Origin: an uncultured bacterium
Lineage (GTDB): Bacteria > Hydrogenedentota > Hydrogenedentia > Hydrogenedentales > CAILVY01
Direction: 5' to 3'
DNA: 24,094 bases
Assembly: GCA_937951485.1 (NCBI GenBank)
Contig: CALEDJ010000061.1
Coordinates: forward strand, 1 to 24,094
Below the pieces are notes generated by a model that was given only the letters and a program-made list of their open reading frames with translations, was not told the DNA's origin and ran no database searches. This document shows, in pieces, positions 14,582 to 23,600 of this stretch; position 1 is the first letter of the stretch, and each line of letters opens with the position of its first letter. Made by a program: the position numbers and the translations under genes.

Positions 14582-15034
14582 CTACGACGCATCAAGGGCT
14601 GCGCGGGCGCGGCGGACAAACTCGCGCTCGCTGGGATATGTCATCGCAGCCTCGGCATCGGCGGGCGCCATCCAGCGCGACGTGAACAAAGCCTCCTCCG
14701 CCCCCATGGGAGCGGGGGGGATGCGGCGCGGCGACCTCAGCCGCATCAGGAAATAGCGCTCTTCTCGCCAATGCCGCCCGCCGCGAAACTCATACGCGCT
14801 GTGCGCGACGCCCAGATCGGCGATTATCTCCAAGTCGCAATAGCCCGTCTCTTCGATTACCTCCCGGACGGCGGTTTCCCCGGCGCTTTCGCCGGGGTCT
14901 ATATGCCCCTTGGGCAGGCGTACTTCGTGGATGGACGCGCCATCCCGCATCACGTCGCGCTCGATGACCAGCAGTCGCCCCTCATTGTTCACAACGACGC
15001 CACCAGCGGTGAAATGACGTTTCGGCTCCGACAA
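14582..15034 (-). CDS. NUDIX hydrolase
   Basis: The 150-residue product has a complete Nudix box at residues 43-65: Gly43, Glu49, Arg57-Glu58, Glu61-Glu62 and Gly64 match the pattern GX5EX7REUXEEXGU. It is preceded by HFTAGGVVVNNEGRLLVIERD and IHEVRLPKGHIDPGE. Such enzymes hydrolyse a nucleoside diphosphate linked to another group; the substrate (for example 8-oxo-dGTP or a dinucleoside polyphosphate) cannot be told from sequence. The start is TTG 15034, eight bases after a strong GGGGAGG (minus strand, 15049-15043); an ATG between them is out of frame. It is the last gene of a minus-strand group after the acyltransferase, with an 82-base spacer. Confidence 0.88.
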   Translation of the reverse strand: MSEPKRHFTAGGVVVNNEGRLLVIERDVMRDGASIHEVRLPKGHIDPGESAGETAVREVIEETGYCDLEIIADLGVAHSAYEFRGGRHWREERYFLMRLRSPRRIPPAPMGAEEALFTSRWMAPADAEAAMTYPSEREFVRRARAALDAS

Positions 15035-15116
15035 GGCCGCATCCTCCCCAGGTTATCCGGTTCGATCGCTGCGCGACACAATGACATACAGGTTCTGTTC
15101 CGCACTCCGCATTCCG

Positions 15117-16040
15117 CTACATGCGCGCCATGCGCGCGTTCCATTCGCGTTCAAGACGGTCGCGTTGCTTCCACCGGCGGTGGAACCAGAGCCACTGCTC
15201 GGGATGCGCACGGACGATCTGCTCGAAGGCCGCCTGGCATCTCTGGGTGTTTTCCAGGAGGTCGCGGCGCAGGTCGCCGCTACGCACGAGGTCCAGCGCG
15301 GGATGAAAGCGCAACGTGTAGCGCCCATCCGCGTCGCGGATCATCGAAACGGGATGGATGGGCGCCCTGGCGCGCGCGGCGATCATGGCCGGGGCAACGG
15401 TGGCCCAGCAGGGCGCGCCGAAAAAAGTCGCGGGCACGGCGTTCTCGCGCGGGCTTTGATCAATCAGCACGCCGACAATGTAGCCTTCCCTGATTTTCCG
15501 CATGATCTCGCGGCCTGCATCATCCTTGGGGATGGTTTCAATGCCGCCGCCTCTGCGTGTGCCGTCAATGGCCGCATTCAACAGGGGATCGTCAAAAGGG
15601 CGCACGACTTCGGCTACGCGGCAGCCGTGGGCGGCCATGACCGACGCCATGAATTCCCAATTTCCCAGATGTCCGGCGACGGCCAGAAAGCCTTTGCTCA
15701 GGTCAATGTGCTCCATGCCCGCAACGGAAACGAACCCCTCAAAGCCTTGTGCGAAAAGGCGTGGCATGCGCGAAAACTCCGCGGCCACCAGCGCCACGTT
15801 GTCTACCGCGCCGCGCAGGATGCGCGCTTTTTCGGCGCGCGACAACGTATCACCGTAGGCCAGGTCCAGGTTGGCCATGCCGACTTTGCGGATGCGGGGG
15901 ATGAGGTAGTAGGCGAGGCGCCCGGCGGCGCGGCTCACGGCGCGGCCTGTGGACAGGGGGAGGACCAGGGTGAGTCTGCCGAATGCGATCAGGAGCAGAG
16001 AAAGCGCGCGCTGCAGGATGCGGTTACGCTTGCCCGCCAT
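15117..16040 (-). CDS. Lipid A biosynthesis acyltransferase, LpxL/HtrB family
   Basis: The 307-residue product has the lysophospholipid-acyltransferase fold of late lipid A acyltransferases. It has an N-terminal hydrophobic segment (ALSLLLIAFGRLTLVLPLS), the catalytic H-x4-E motif at His124 and Glu129 (AGHLGNWEF), VGVLIDQSPREN around residue 190-200, and the family's C-terminal HPEQWLWFHRRWKQR. The family moves an acyl chain from acyl carrier protein to Kdo2-lipid IVA at the inner membrane, implying an outer membrane with LPS. ATG 16040 lies four bases after the stop of the upstream beta-CASP gene, so the two are probably co-transcribed and coupled. Related hexosyl or aminolipid acyltransferases cannot be excluded. 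Confidence 0.88.
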   Translation of the reverse strand: MAGKRNRILQRALSLLLIAFGRLTLVLPLSTGRAVSRAAGRLAYYLIPRIRKVGMANLDLAYGDTLSRAEKARILRGAVDNVALVAAEFSRMPRLFAQGFEGFVSVAGMEHIDLSKGFLAVAGHLGNWEFMASVMAAHGCRVAEVVRPFDDPLLNAAIDGTRRGGGIETIPKDDAGREIMRKIREGYIVGVLIDQSPRENAVPATFFGAPCWATVAPAMIAARARAPIHPVSMIRDADGRYTLRFHPALDLVRSGDLRRDLLENTQRCQAAFEQIVRAHPEQWLWFHRRWKQRDRLEREWNARMARM

Positions 16041-16044
16041 GGCG

Positions 16045-17421
16045 TCAGTTTTCCAGGGTGATGGTTTGGCCGGTGCACGGAGCGCAACTGCGATAGCCGT
16101 TGCCGCCGTTGTGCCGCATCCACGCCAGCGCATCCGGGTCGCCGTGCACGAACACGACATTGTGCGGCTTGATCCGCTCGATGATGCCCCGCAGGGCCGC
16201 CCGGTTCGCATGCGCGCTGAAATGCAGCCGCTTGATGTTCTCCAGTTTGATCTCGACGGCGGGATAGCCCAGCAGAAAGCGCAACCGATCTCCCGGTCTC
16301 GCATGCAGCAACTTATAGCCGAGCGTGTCCGGGTCAACGTATCCCACAAAGAAGATGCCGTGATGATTGGAGCGCACCATTTCCTGCGCTATCAGGGCCG
16401 AAGGCGTGTTTTCCATCATCATTCCCGACGTGGCCACGAGGATGCAGGGATCTTCGATCAGGCGCCGCACCACGCCGGGTTCCCACACATTCCCGATGCG
16501 ATGGAATTGGCTCAGGGGTCGCAGCACAGCGCCCGGCGCCAGATACTCATAGAAGCGGTCATACAGTTCGTAGATGGCCCGCCCAAGCCCTGAAACATAG
16601 ACCGGCACGTCCGGAATGACGCCCTCCTCCTGCTGGCGCGCCACGATGTTGAGGATTTCCTGGGTGCGCCCCAGCGCGAAACACGGCAGCAACACACTGC
16701 CGCCCCCCTTCAAGACCCGCCGGATGGATTCGCCCAGCCGCGCCGACTCCTGGGGATAGGGATAGATCGCCGACTCATCCGAAGCGCCCTGGGTGGATTC
16801 AATCACCAGCGTGTCCACCCGCACATCGCCGTTCAACGGCGTGTAGCCGTTCATCAACTCCTGGTCAATCTCGCAGATGTCGCTCGTGTAGAACAGCGTG
16901 TGACGCGGCGTGCGCAGGAGGATGCTGGCGCTGCCGAGCACATGCCCCGCGTGGTGAAAAGTGGCTTCGATTTCCGCATCGTCCCCCAGGAAAAAACTTT
17001 CCTCGAAGCCGTGCGCATGAATACTGCGCACGGCATAGCCCACGTCTTCGTGATCATAGAGGGGATAATCTGAAATGCCGCGTTCCTTGGCAAGCGTCTC
17101 CATCACCGACACGCTGTTGTGCAGCATGCGGTCCATGATCCGCGCCGTCGGCAGCGTGCTGTAAACGCGCACGCCGGGAAACTGTCGCAGCAAATACGGC
17201 GTCGCCCCGCAATGGTCCACGTGGCCATGCGAGATGATCAGCGCATTGGGCGACCGGCGGAGCAGCGAAAATTCCGGCAGCGCGCCGAAACCCTCTTTTT
17301 TGGGATGGGTGCCACAATCCAGAAGAATCTGATAGCCGTTATAACAGAGTTGAAAGCAATTGGCGCCTACCTCACCACCGCCGCCCAGCACTGTGATCGT
17401 AAGTGTTTCATCACGTTTCAT
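16045..17421 (-). CDS. Beta-CASP metallo-beta-lactamase-fold RNA nuclease
   Basis: The 458-residue product begins MKRDETLTITVLGGGGEVGANCF. The metallo-beta-lactamase half has LLDCGTHP, the zinc motif ISHGHVDHCGATP (His65, His67, Asp69, His70), FHHAGHVLGSASILL and YTSDICE. The beta-CASP half shows LVIESTQGAS, SVLLPCFALGRTQEIL, LVATSGMMMENTPSA, HFSAHANRAALRGII and NVVFVHGDPDALAWM. These are the motifs of CPSF73-like bacterial nucleases; it lacks the extra C-terminal domain of RNase J. It probably processes or degrades RNA in the cytoplasm. No Shine-Dalgarno precedes ATG 17421, and a promoter lies immediately upstream, suggesting a leaderless or nearly leaderless mRNA. An in-frame GTG seven codons upstream would fall inside that promoter. 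Confidence 0.92.
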   Translation of the reverse strand: MKRDETLTITVLGGGGEVGANCFQLCYNGYQILLDCGTHPKKEGFGALPEFSLLRRSPNALIISHGHVDHCGATPYLLRQFPGVRVYSTLPTARIMDRMLHNSVSVMETLAKERGISDYPLYDHEDVGYAVRSIHAHGFEESFFLGDDAEIEATFHHAGHVLGSASILLRTPRHTLFYTSDICEIDQELMNGYTPLNGDVRVDTLVIESTQGASDESAIYPYPQESARLGESIRRVLKGGGSVLLPCFALGRTQEILNIVARQQEEGVIPDVPVYVSGLGRAIYELYDRFYEYLAPGAVLRPLSQFHRIGNVWEPGVVRRLIEDPCILVATSGMMMENTPSALIAQEMVRSNHHGIFFVGYVDPDTLGYKLLHARPGDRLRFLLGYPAVEIKLENIKRLHFSAHANRAALRGIIERIKPHNVVFVHGDPDALAWMRHNGGNGYRSCAPCTGQTITLEN

Positions 17422-17431
17422 TTCATCTGAT

Positions 17432-17460
17432 ATTTTACGCACTTCGCCGGATTTTGTCAA
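17432..17460 (-). promoter_or_regulatory. Sigma-70-type promoter for the beta-CASP operon
   Basis: On the minus strand a perfect TTGACA -35 (17460-17455) is followed after exactly 17 bases by TAAAAT (17437-17432). The -10 ends only ten bases before the ATG at 17421, so transcription should start about three or four bases ahead of the start codon (G at 17424). Confidence 0.75.
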
Positions 17461-17478
17461 AACGGCGATTGCCTGCCT

Positions 17479-17508
17479 TTGAAGATTCTCCTCTAAGAAC
17501 GCTATACT
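17479..17508 (+). promoter_or_regulatory. Sigma-70-type promoter for ahcY
   Basis: TTGAAG (17479-17484) and TATACT (17503-17508) are separated by 18 bases. The start site would lie near 17515, giving a leader of about 55 bases before the ahcY ATG. The leader contains a TTGCGC/GCGCAA pair (17523-17528 with 17542-17547) just before the AAAGGAG site. It is divergent from the beta-CASP promoter, and the two share a spacer of 148 bases. Confidence 0.7.
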
Positions 17509-17569
17509 ATTGAATAATATATTTGCGCCGGCGCATTCCCCGCGCAAGAACCAAAGGAGCGTATGAACC

Positions 17570-19027
17570 ATGGCTGTCGCTGTGAAAGGAATACCGAAAT
17601 TGGACGCCGGGCTGCCGTACAAGGTGGCCGACCTGAACCTTGCGGCGTGGGGCCGCAAGGAAATCGTCATGGCGGAGAAGGAGATGCCGGGGCTGATGGC
17701 GGTGCGCGAGCAGTACGCGGCAAAGCAGCCGTTGCGCGGCGCCCGCATCATGGGTTCGTTGCACATGACGATCCAGACGGCGGTGCTCATCGAAACATTG
17801 CAGGCGCTGGGCGCGGAGGTACGCTGGGCCAGTTGCAATATCTATTCGACGCAGGACCACGCGGCGGCGGCGATCGCGCAGAGGGGCACGCCGGTTTTCG
17901 CATGGAAGGGCGAAACCCTGGAGGAGTACTGGTGGTGCACGTATCAGGCGATGTGTTTCCCCGAAGGCAAAACGCTGAACATGGTCGTGGACGACGGGGG
18001 CGACGCGACGCTGCTCATCCACCGGGGCTTCCAGTTGGAGGAGCATTTCGCGCGCACGGGCAAACTGCCGGAAATCTCCACCGACAACGCGGAAATCCGG
18101 ATTGTGGATACGTTGCTGCACCGCGTGCATGAAGAAAATCCCCGCTGCTGGCACAACATCGTTGAAAACTGGGTGGGCGTTTCAGAAGAGACAACGACCG
18201 GTGTGCACCGGCTCTATCACATGATGAAGGAAGGAACGCTGCTCACACGGGCGATGAACGTGAATGATTCGGTGACGAAGTCGAAGTTTGACAATCTCTA
18301 CGGATGCCGGGAGTCGCTGGGCGACGGCATCAAGCGGGCGACGGATGTGATGGTGGCGGGCAAGATTGTGGTGGTGGCCGGCTACGGCGATGTGGGCAAG
18401 GGCTGCGCCCAGGCGATGCGCGGGCTGGGCGCGCGCGTGCTCATCACCGAGATTGACCCCATCTGCGCGCTGCAGGCCGCCATGGAAGGCTATGAAGTCA
18501 CCACCATGGACGACGCGGCGGCCCGGGGAGACATCTTTGTCACCGCCACCGGCTGCTGCGATGTGATTCGCGGCGAGCATATGCAGAAAATGAAGGATGA
18601 GGCGATCCTCTGCAATATCGGCCATTTTGATTCGGAGATTGATATCGCGTGGCTGGAAAATCAGCCCGGCGTCACAGAACTGAACATCAAGCCGCAGGTG
18701 GACAAGTTTATTTTCCCTGACGGACGGTCGCTGATTGTGTTGGCGCGCGGGCGGCTGGTGAATCTTGGCTGCGCCACCGGCCACCCTTCCTTCGTTATGT
18801 CCAACTCCTTCACCAACCAGGTGCTTGCGCAGATCGCATTGTTCAGCGAATCCGGCAAATATGAGCGCGGCAAGGTCTATACCCTGCCCAAAAAACTGGA
18901 CGAGGAGGTGGCCCGCCTGCATCTGGACAAGTTGGGCGTCAAACTGGACCGCCTCAATGACAAGCAGGCCGCCTATCTCGGCGTGCCTGTGGAAGGTCCC
19001 TACAAACCCGAATACTACCGCTATTGA
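17570..19027 (+). CDS. ahcY: Adenosylhomocysteinase (S-adenosyl-L-homocysteine hydrolase)
   Basis: The 485-residue NAD-dependent enzyme splits S-adenosylhomocysteine, the product of methyltransferases, into adenosine and homocysteine. Substrate-domain motifs include [41 protein letters not shown] and [21 protein letters not shown]. The dinucleotide-binding motif GYGDVGKG is at residues 271-278. [10 protein letters not shown] and the C-terminal dimer tail ending KPEYYRY are both present, so the protein is complete. The length includes the insertion of the long bacterial form. ATG 17570 lies ten bases after AAAGGAG (17553-17559); an out-of-frame ATG at 17563 is not used. It has its own promoter and a terminator, so it is a single-gene unit. 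Confidence 0.97.
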   Translation: MAVAVKGIPKLDAGLPYKVADLNLAAWGRKEIVMAEKEMPGLMAVREQYAAKQPLRGARIMGSLHMTIQTAVLIETLQALGAEVRWASCNIYSTQDHAAAAIAQRGTPVFAWKGETLEEYWWCTYQAMCFPEGKTLNMVVDDGGDATLLIHRGFQLEEHFARTGKLPEISTDNAEIRIVDTLLHRVHEENPRCWHNIVENWVGVSEETTTGVHRLYHMMKEGTLLTRAMNVNDSVTKSKFDNLYGCRESLGDGIKRATDVMVAGKIVVVAGYGDVGKGCAQAMRGLGARVLITEIDPICALQAAMEGYEVTTMDDAAARGDIFVTATGCCDVIRGEHMQKMKDEAILCNIGHFDSEIDIAWLENQPGVTELNIKPQVDKFIFPDGRSLIVLARGRLVNLGCATGHPSFVMSNSFTNQVLAQIALFSESGKYERGKVYTLPKKLDEEVARLHLDKLGVKLDRLNDKQAAYLGVPVEGPYKPEYYRY

Positions 19028-19051
19028 TGCTGTCGTCCGGCCAGTTATTCG

Positions 19052-19100
19052 ACCCGCCGAGGGGGGATATACCTCAAATCGGCGGGTTCTGTTTCCCGCC
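19052..19100 (+). terminator. Terminator after ahcY with two competing stems
   Basis: ACCCGCCGA (19052-19060) pairs with TCGGCGGGT (19079-19087) in a perfect 9-bp stem with an 18-base loop, followed by TCTGTTT. The GGCGGG of the right arm (19081-19086) can instead pair with CCCGCC at 19095-19100, so two mutually exclusive hairpins are possible. Most simply it ends the ahcY transcript. Confidence 0.65.
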
Positions 19101-19168
19101 CCGCGTCTGCGGTCCGCGCAACGCGCCGAACGCCGATGCACACGATTCCCGCGGCGGTGAAAAGGTTC

Positions 19169-19197
19169 TTGCTCACCGGCGCATGATGCAGTATAGT
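19169..19197 (+). promoter_or_regulatory. Sigma-70-type promoter for the PilT gene
   Basis: TTGCTC (19169-19174) and TATAGT (19192-19197) are spaced by 17 bases. Transcription would start near 19204, leaving a leader of about 33 bases with AAGGAGG (19223-19229) seven bases before the ATG. Confidence 0.65.
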
Positions 19198-19236
19198 CTT
19201 CGTCGCAATTTTGAAGACACACAAGGAGGATGACGG

Positions 19237-20325
19237 ATGGCGGAAATTGACAAGTATCTGAGACTGATGGTGGAGCACAAGACCTCCGATTTGCATTTAT
19301 GCACCGACTGCAAGCCGATGTACCGAAAGGACGGCACCATTGTACCGTTGCGATCCGAAAATCCGGTCTCGCCGGAACGCATGGAGCAGTTGCTTTTTGA
19401 AATCGCGCCGCCGGACAAGATGGAGGAATTCAAGCGCTGCAATGATACCGACTTCGCCTACGAACTGCCGGGCTGCGGCCGTTTTCGTGTGAACTATTTC
19501 CGGGACCACAAGGGTATCGGCGGCGTGTTTCGTCTGATCCCTTCGGAGGTGGTCACTTTCGATGAACTCAAATTGCCGCCCGTGCTGAAAAAGTTCTGTG
19601 AACTGCCCAAGGGTCTGGTGTTGGTGACCGGTCCCACCGGCTGCGGCAAATCCACCACGCTGGCCGCCATGATTGACCATATCAACAAGACCCGCAGCGA
19701 CCATATCATCACTATTGAAGATCCCATTGAATTCGTGCACCAGAATCAACGCTGCCTCATCAACCAGCGCCAGGTGCATCTGCATACCGCCAGTTTCAAA
19801 GCGGCTCTGCGCGCCGCCTTGCGCGAAGACCCCGACATCGTGCTGGTGGGCGAAATGCGCGATCTGGAAACCACCCATATCGCCATCGAAACGGCGGAGA
19901 CCGGCCATCTGGTTTTCGGCACCCTGCACACCACCACCGCCATTTCCACCGTGGACCGCCTGATTGACCAGTTTCCCTCGGAACAGCAACAGCAAATCCG
20001 TACCATGCTCGCCGCCGCGCTGAAAGGCATCGTGGCGCAGATTCTACTCAAGAAAAAGGGCGGCGGTCGCGTCGCCGCTCTCGAAGTGCTTGTCGTGACC
20101 CCCGCCGTCGCCTCGCTTATCCGCGACGCGAAAACCTCCCAAATCATGAGCATCATGCAGACGGCCAAAAAAGAGGGAATGACCCTTATCAATGAGGAAC
20201 TCACCCGCCTCGTGAAAGAAGACCTTGTCGAAGTGGAAGAGGCCTACCGTAAAGCGACGGACAAGGAAGGATTTGTCAAGTCCCTGGAAGCGGTAGGCAT
20301 CGTTTACAAACACGTTTCTGAATAA
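19237..20325 (+). CDS. pilT: PilT-type twitching motility ATPase
   Basis: The 362-residue product is a hexameric secretion-superfamily ATPase. An N-terminal PAS-like domain starts EIDKYLRLMVEHKTSDLHL. The ATPase core has Walker A GPTGCGKST (residues 132-140), the Asp box ITIEDPIEF (159-167), Walker B VLVGEMRD (202-209) and the His box GHLVFGTLHTTTA (223-235). The C-terminal ASLIRDAKTSQIMSIMQT corresponds to the AIRNLIRE-type motif that marks retraction ATPases rather than PilB. It depolymerises type IV pili, powering twitching, adhesion or DNA uptake. The family also includes the PilU paralogue, which cannot be excluded. AAGGAGG with a 7-base spacing supports ATG 19237. No other pilus gene is visible nearby. 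Confidence 0.93.
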   Translation: MAEIDKYLRLMVEHKTSDLHLCTDCKPMYRKDGTIVPLRSENPVSPERMEQLLFEIAPPDKMEEFKRCNDTDFAYELPGCGRFRVNYFRDHKGIGGVFRLIPSEVVTFDELKLPPVLKKFCELPKGLVLVTGPTGCGKSTTLAAMIDHINKTRSDHIITIEDPIEFVHQNQRCLINQRQVHLHTASFKAALRAALREDPDIVLVGEMRDLETTHIAIETAETGHLVFGTLHTTTAISTVDRLIDQFPSEQQQQIRTMLAAALKGIVAQILLKKKGGGRVAALEVLVVTPAVASLIRDAKTSQIMSIMQTAKKEGMTLINEELTRLVKEDLVEVEEAYRKATDKEGFVKSLEAVGIVYKHVSE

Positions 20326-20499
20326 TATCCATCCACCATTTCCCGTCCATTCCTCAGATACAGGTGGCTGTTGCCGAAACTGCTTCGGAGCGTGCCGTAC
20401 CCCTGCGACAGTTCAGAACGCGGGTCTTTCAGACCGCCTGAAGCATCCTCGATCCAGCCCGGCAATGCCTGCTGCACGTGAAAAATCATGCCCTGTGGA

Positions 20500-20516
20500 A
20501 GTACAGGCTTCAAGCC
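20500..20516 (-). repeat. Partial copy of the 8845-8905 repeat element
   Basis: AGTACAGGCTTC at 20500-20511 is the exact reverse complement of 8892-8903. It continues into a GGCTT-C-AAGCC palindrome (20506-20516). Only this right-hand part of the element is clearly conserved; the rest of the spacer shows diverged palindromes, so this is a degenerate or partial relative. Confidence 0.5.
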
Positions 20517-20606
20517 GCCGGGGAAGAACAATGGATTATCTACGCTGCTCCCTGCATAAGCCCCTGCTGCAAAGTACCGAGTCTTCAGACTGAAACCCGA
20601 AACAAT

Positions 20607-20643
20607 CGCGCCGGCGGGAGGCTTCCGCCTCACCGCCGGCGCG
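20607..20643. terminator. Long bulged hairpin between convergent genes
   Basis: CGCGCCGGCGG (20607-20617) followed by GAGGC pairs with GCCTC (20627-20631), a single bulged A, and CCGCCGGCGCG (20633-20643). This gives 16 base pairs around a TTCC loop. It lies between the ends of the + strand PilT gene and the minus-strand surface protein gene, so a bidirectional transcription stop is likely even though neither flank has a strong T-run. Confidence 0.7.
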
Positions 20644-20666
20644 GCATTCAGTCTAACAATACGGCT

Positions 20667-23600
20667 TTATGCCCGGTCACGCACCCTGCGGCGCATCAGC
20701 AGGAAGGCTGCACCGATGGACAGGCCGATGAAGGCCGTCAGCACCGGCATGGCCAATGCCATCTTGCCCACGAAGATAACGGGCACCAACGCTACCCGGA
20801 CTGCAGCGGCCAGCGTCGGGCTCTTGGCCACGGCGTCTGCGATCACCGGGCTGACGCGGTAATAGGTGTCCACGAAAGCCGCGCCCACGGCGTTGTCGAG
20901 CAGATAGGCGTCGCGCACCGCGCGCAGGGTCTCCACTTCAGCGGCCAGGGGCGTGCCATAGGCGGCCGTGGCAATGAAGCACGGTCCGCCGCCGCCGCCG
21001 CCGCTTTCACCGCCGGCGAGCAGGCCGATCAGGGCGATCAGCAGGCCAAGCAGCAACAGCACAAGGCTGTCAAGCGGACGCGGCTGCCGCGTGTATTCGA
21101 AGACGCGCGACAGGGTGACCGCCGGCACGCTGTTGTCGGACTTCAGGTAGATCACCACATCGGTGATACCAGGCTGGGTGGCCGGCGGCGTGACCAGAGT
21201 CACCTTGTATTCCGTCGTGCCGGACGGCGTGAGGATGTCCTCTGCCGTCGCTGTGGCGACCACCGCCTTGGCGACCGACTGGAATTCGATCCGGTCCACA
21301 TAGGCCAATCCGCCCAGCGGGCTGACAATCGTCAGTTCGGTGCCGCCGCCGATATCGCCCTTGGCGGTGCCGCTGTCTGTATCCAGCCGGATTCCTTCCT
21401 GCACCTCTACCGGCAACAGGGCGCCCGTGCGCAGGCTGAAGCCGTTCAGGCTGTACAACCGCGCCCGGACAATCAGTTCGGGCTGTGCGGTATCCGGCGG
21501 CGTGGTGCTGTTCACAACGGCCGGATCCACTTCGTTGTTGAGAATCTGCGATTGGTAACCAATCACTTCCGGAATCGAAATGGTGGTCTCTTCCGTGACA
21601 TAGTCGAATTCCGTGCCGACACCCCACATCGCCAAGCCCTTGCGGACATCGGCGTAGGTCAGGGACGTTTCATCCACCGGCAGGGTAATCAACACCGCAG
21701 GATTGAGCACGCCCACCTCATCGGCGCCCGGCGTGAAGTCAATCAACGCACTGGCATTGCCGTAGAGCGCAGACCCAACGGGCGGGGTATTCTTTGCGAT
21801 TTCGGTCTCAGCGTACAGATGCAGGCTGAAATCGAACGCATTGACAACATTTTCACCCGCGGGCACCGTGCCGTTTTCAGACAATTCATTGATCAAGCCG
21901 GTGCCAAGCGCCCCGATGACTTCAGTGTTGTATTTCACCTCGGTGATCTGAGCATTGCGGGCGATACCGAAGATGCGGGTGACGCCGGCCGGCGCATCAA
22001 GCGCCGGGAGCACCAGCGGGGTGGTATCCGCGGCGGTGCCGTCCAGCGTGACCGCCACTTCGGTCTCGTCGCTCGGGTCTTGCACGATGAACGCCGTGGT
22101 GTTCACGCCATCCTTCTGCTGGTGCCGCTTGTAGCGCAGCGCGTTGAACAACGTGCTTTGCTCGGAGCCGGAACCAACCGTGATGTTCACATCCACCGTG
22201 GCGGCCATGCTCGGCCCCGCATAGGGCGGAATGATCACTTCAATTGAAGTGCCGTCCGCCGCTGCGCGGAAGCCCTGCACCGCGACGCCGCCGATGGTGA
22301 TCGGCGTGCTGTTGGTGAAACCCGTGCCCAGGAGGCGCCGGACCACGCCGCCGAAAATCCACGCTTCGGCGCGGTCGGTTTCACCGGGCAGCAATTCAAT
22401 GCCGGTGATGGTCAGTATCCGCACAAAATTGGCTACGATTGCCTTATTGCTGTCCATCGTCAAAACGGCTGTGGCGACGCCCGTCACCGGGTTTACTGCC
22501 TGGTCCACGAGGTCGCTTGCGTTGGCGCCGCCCCACGACAGGAAGCGATAACTGGACGCCGGGGTGGCCGTCAGGGTCACCACAGTGCCTGCCGTATAAC
22601 CAACTTCACCATTCGGGTCGGGCGCAGCGGTAAGGGTGCCGCCCAGCAATGGTGACACGCTCAGCGACAACTGATATTCCACTTCGCCTTCGCCCTCGCC
22701 TTCACCACTTATCTCCTTCAGGGTCGCGATCAAGGTGGTCGGGCCATCCACCGTGAAGATCAGCGGATTGGCCATACCCACCGCCACGTCGTTCAACGTC
22801 CAGCCGAGGAATTCTTCTGTCAGCAAGTCATAATCCAACAGTGCCCGGACCGATGTGCCAACGGCGTAGACACCTTCGGGCAGGTCGAAACCATCATCGG
22901 GGACCTCCGTCAGGGCAATGGTTGCCGTAGCACTGCCAACCACGGAGGTCGTGACCTCCGCCGTCTCAATGACTTCGAGCAGCGCGGGGGCGGTGGCTTC
23001 GTTGGCCGGGTTGGCCAGATCAACGATTTGAACGTCCACCGGGCCGGGCGTACTCAAAGCGGGCGCTGTGATATAAACCATATTGTCATTCACGCCGTCG
23101 AAGGGGGTAATGGCCGCTTCCAGTTTGGCCGGGCCAAGGCGGAAGGCCGCCGGAACGCCGCCTACATAGACCGCATACGCGTTGCTGGCCTCATATATGC
23201 TCAGGGCTGTTGCCACAGGCACCACACCCATCAGCGTCACGTCCGCTTCGTAACCCTGCGGGATCCTTGTGGGAGTGGCGGTATTGATGGCCAGCCCGGA
23301 ATCAAACGGCGTAACCACGGAGAGGGAACGCAATTCTGCGGCAATGGTTCCACCGGCATACACGGAGTCCGCCAGTGTCCACGCCTGGTTCTCGTCCAGA
23401 GAATTCGTCAGAATCACAGACGTTTCGGCGACATCGGTGGGATAGGCCCAGATCTGAGGACGTCCAGCCGCTGTGCTCAGGCCGGTCATCGTCAGCGACA
23501 CCGTCAAGCCTGTGTCGCCGAAGCCCTTGAGTTCTCGGTACTCAACGCTGTTTTTGGTGCTTATTGTATGGACGATGTTCACGCCCACAAAACTGGCGCC

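Larger units (their letters stand above)
20326..20666. other. Gene-free spacer with CTTCAG-type mini-palindromes
   Basis: No gene is supported between the PilT stop and the stop of the surface protein. The spacer holds short palindromes of the kind seen at 8845-8905: GGTCT-TTC-AGACC (20423-20435), AGTC-TTCA-GACT (20580-20591) and GTACAGGCTTCAAGCC (20501-20516). It then holds the large terminator hairpin at 20607-20643. A minus-strand open frame across it (20304-20633) has no homology I recognise and reads through the terminator hairpin. Confidence 0.5.

Noticed and set aside
17509-17562. S-adenosylhomocysteine riboswitch in the ahcY leader
   Set aside because: The leader is about 55 bases, shorter than the known SAH aptamer. 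It shows only a weak TTGCGC/GCGCAA pairing and none of the conserved core that I would expect.
17563-18132. Alternative + strand frame starting at ATG 17563
   Set aside because: It is out of frame with ahcY and only three bases from the AAAGGAG site; the ahcY frame at 17570 has full homology.
20304-20633. 109-codon minus-strand frame between pilT and the surface protein gene
   Set aside because: It overlaps the PilT 3' end, starts inside the terminator stem with a GTG lacking a ribosome-binding site, and lies over repeat-like sequence. I recognise no family, so it was left as spacer.
20478-22247. 589-codon open frame on the + strand
   Set aside because: It is antisense to the surface protein gene, passes through the terminator hairpin, and its translation is His/Arg/Gln-rich without recognisable domains, while the minus strand frame has clear modules.
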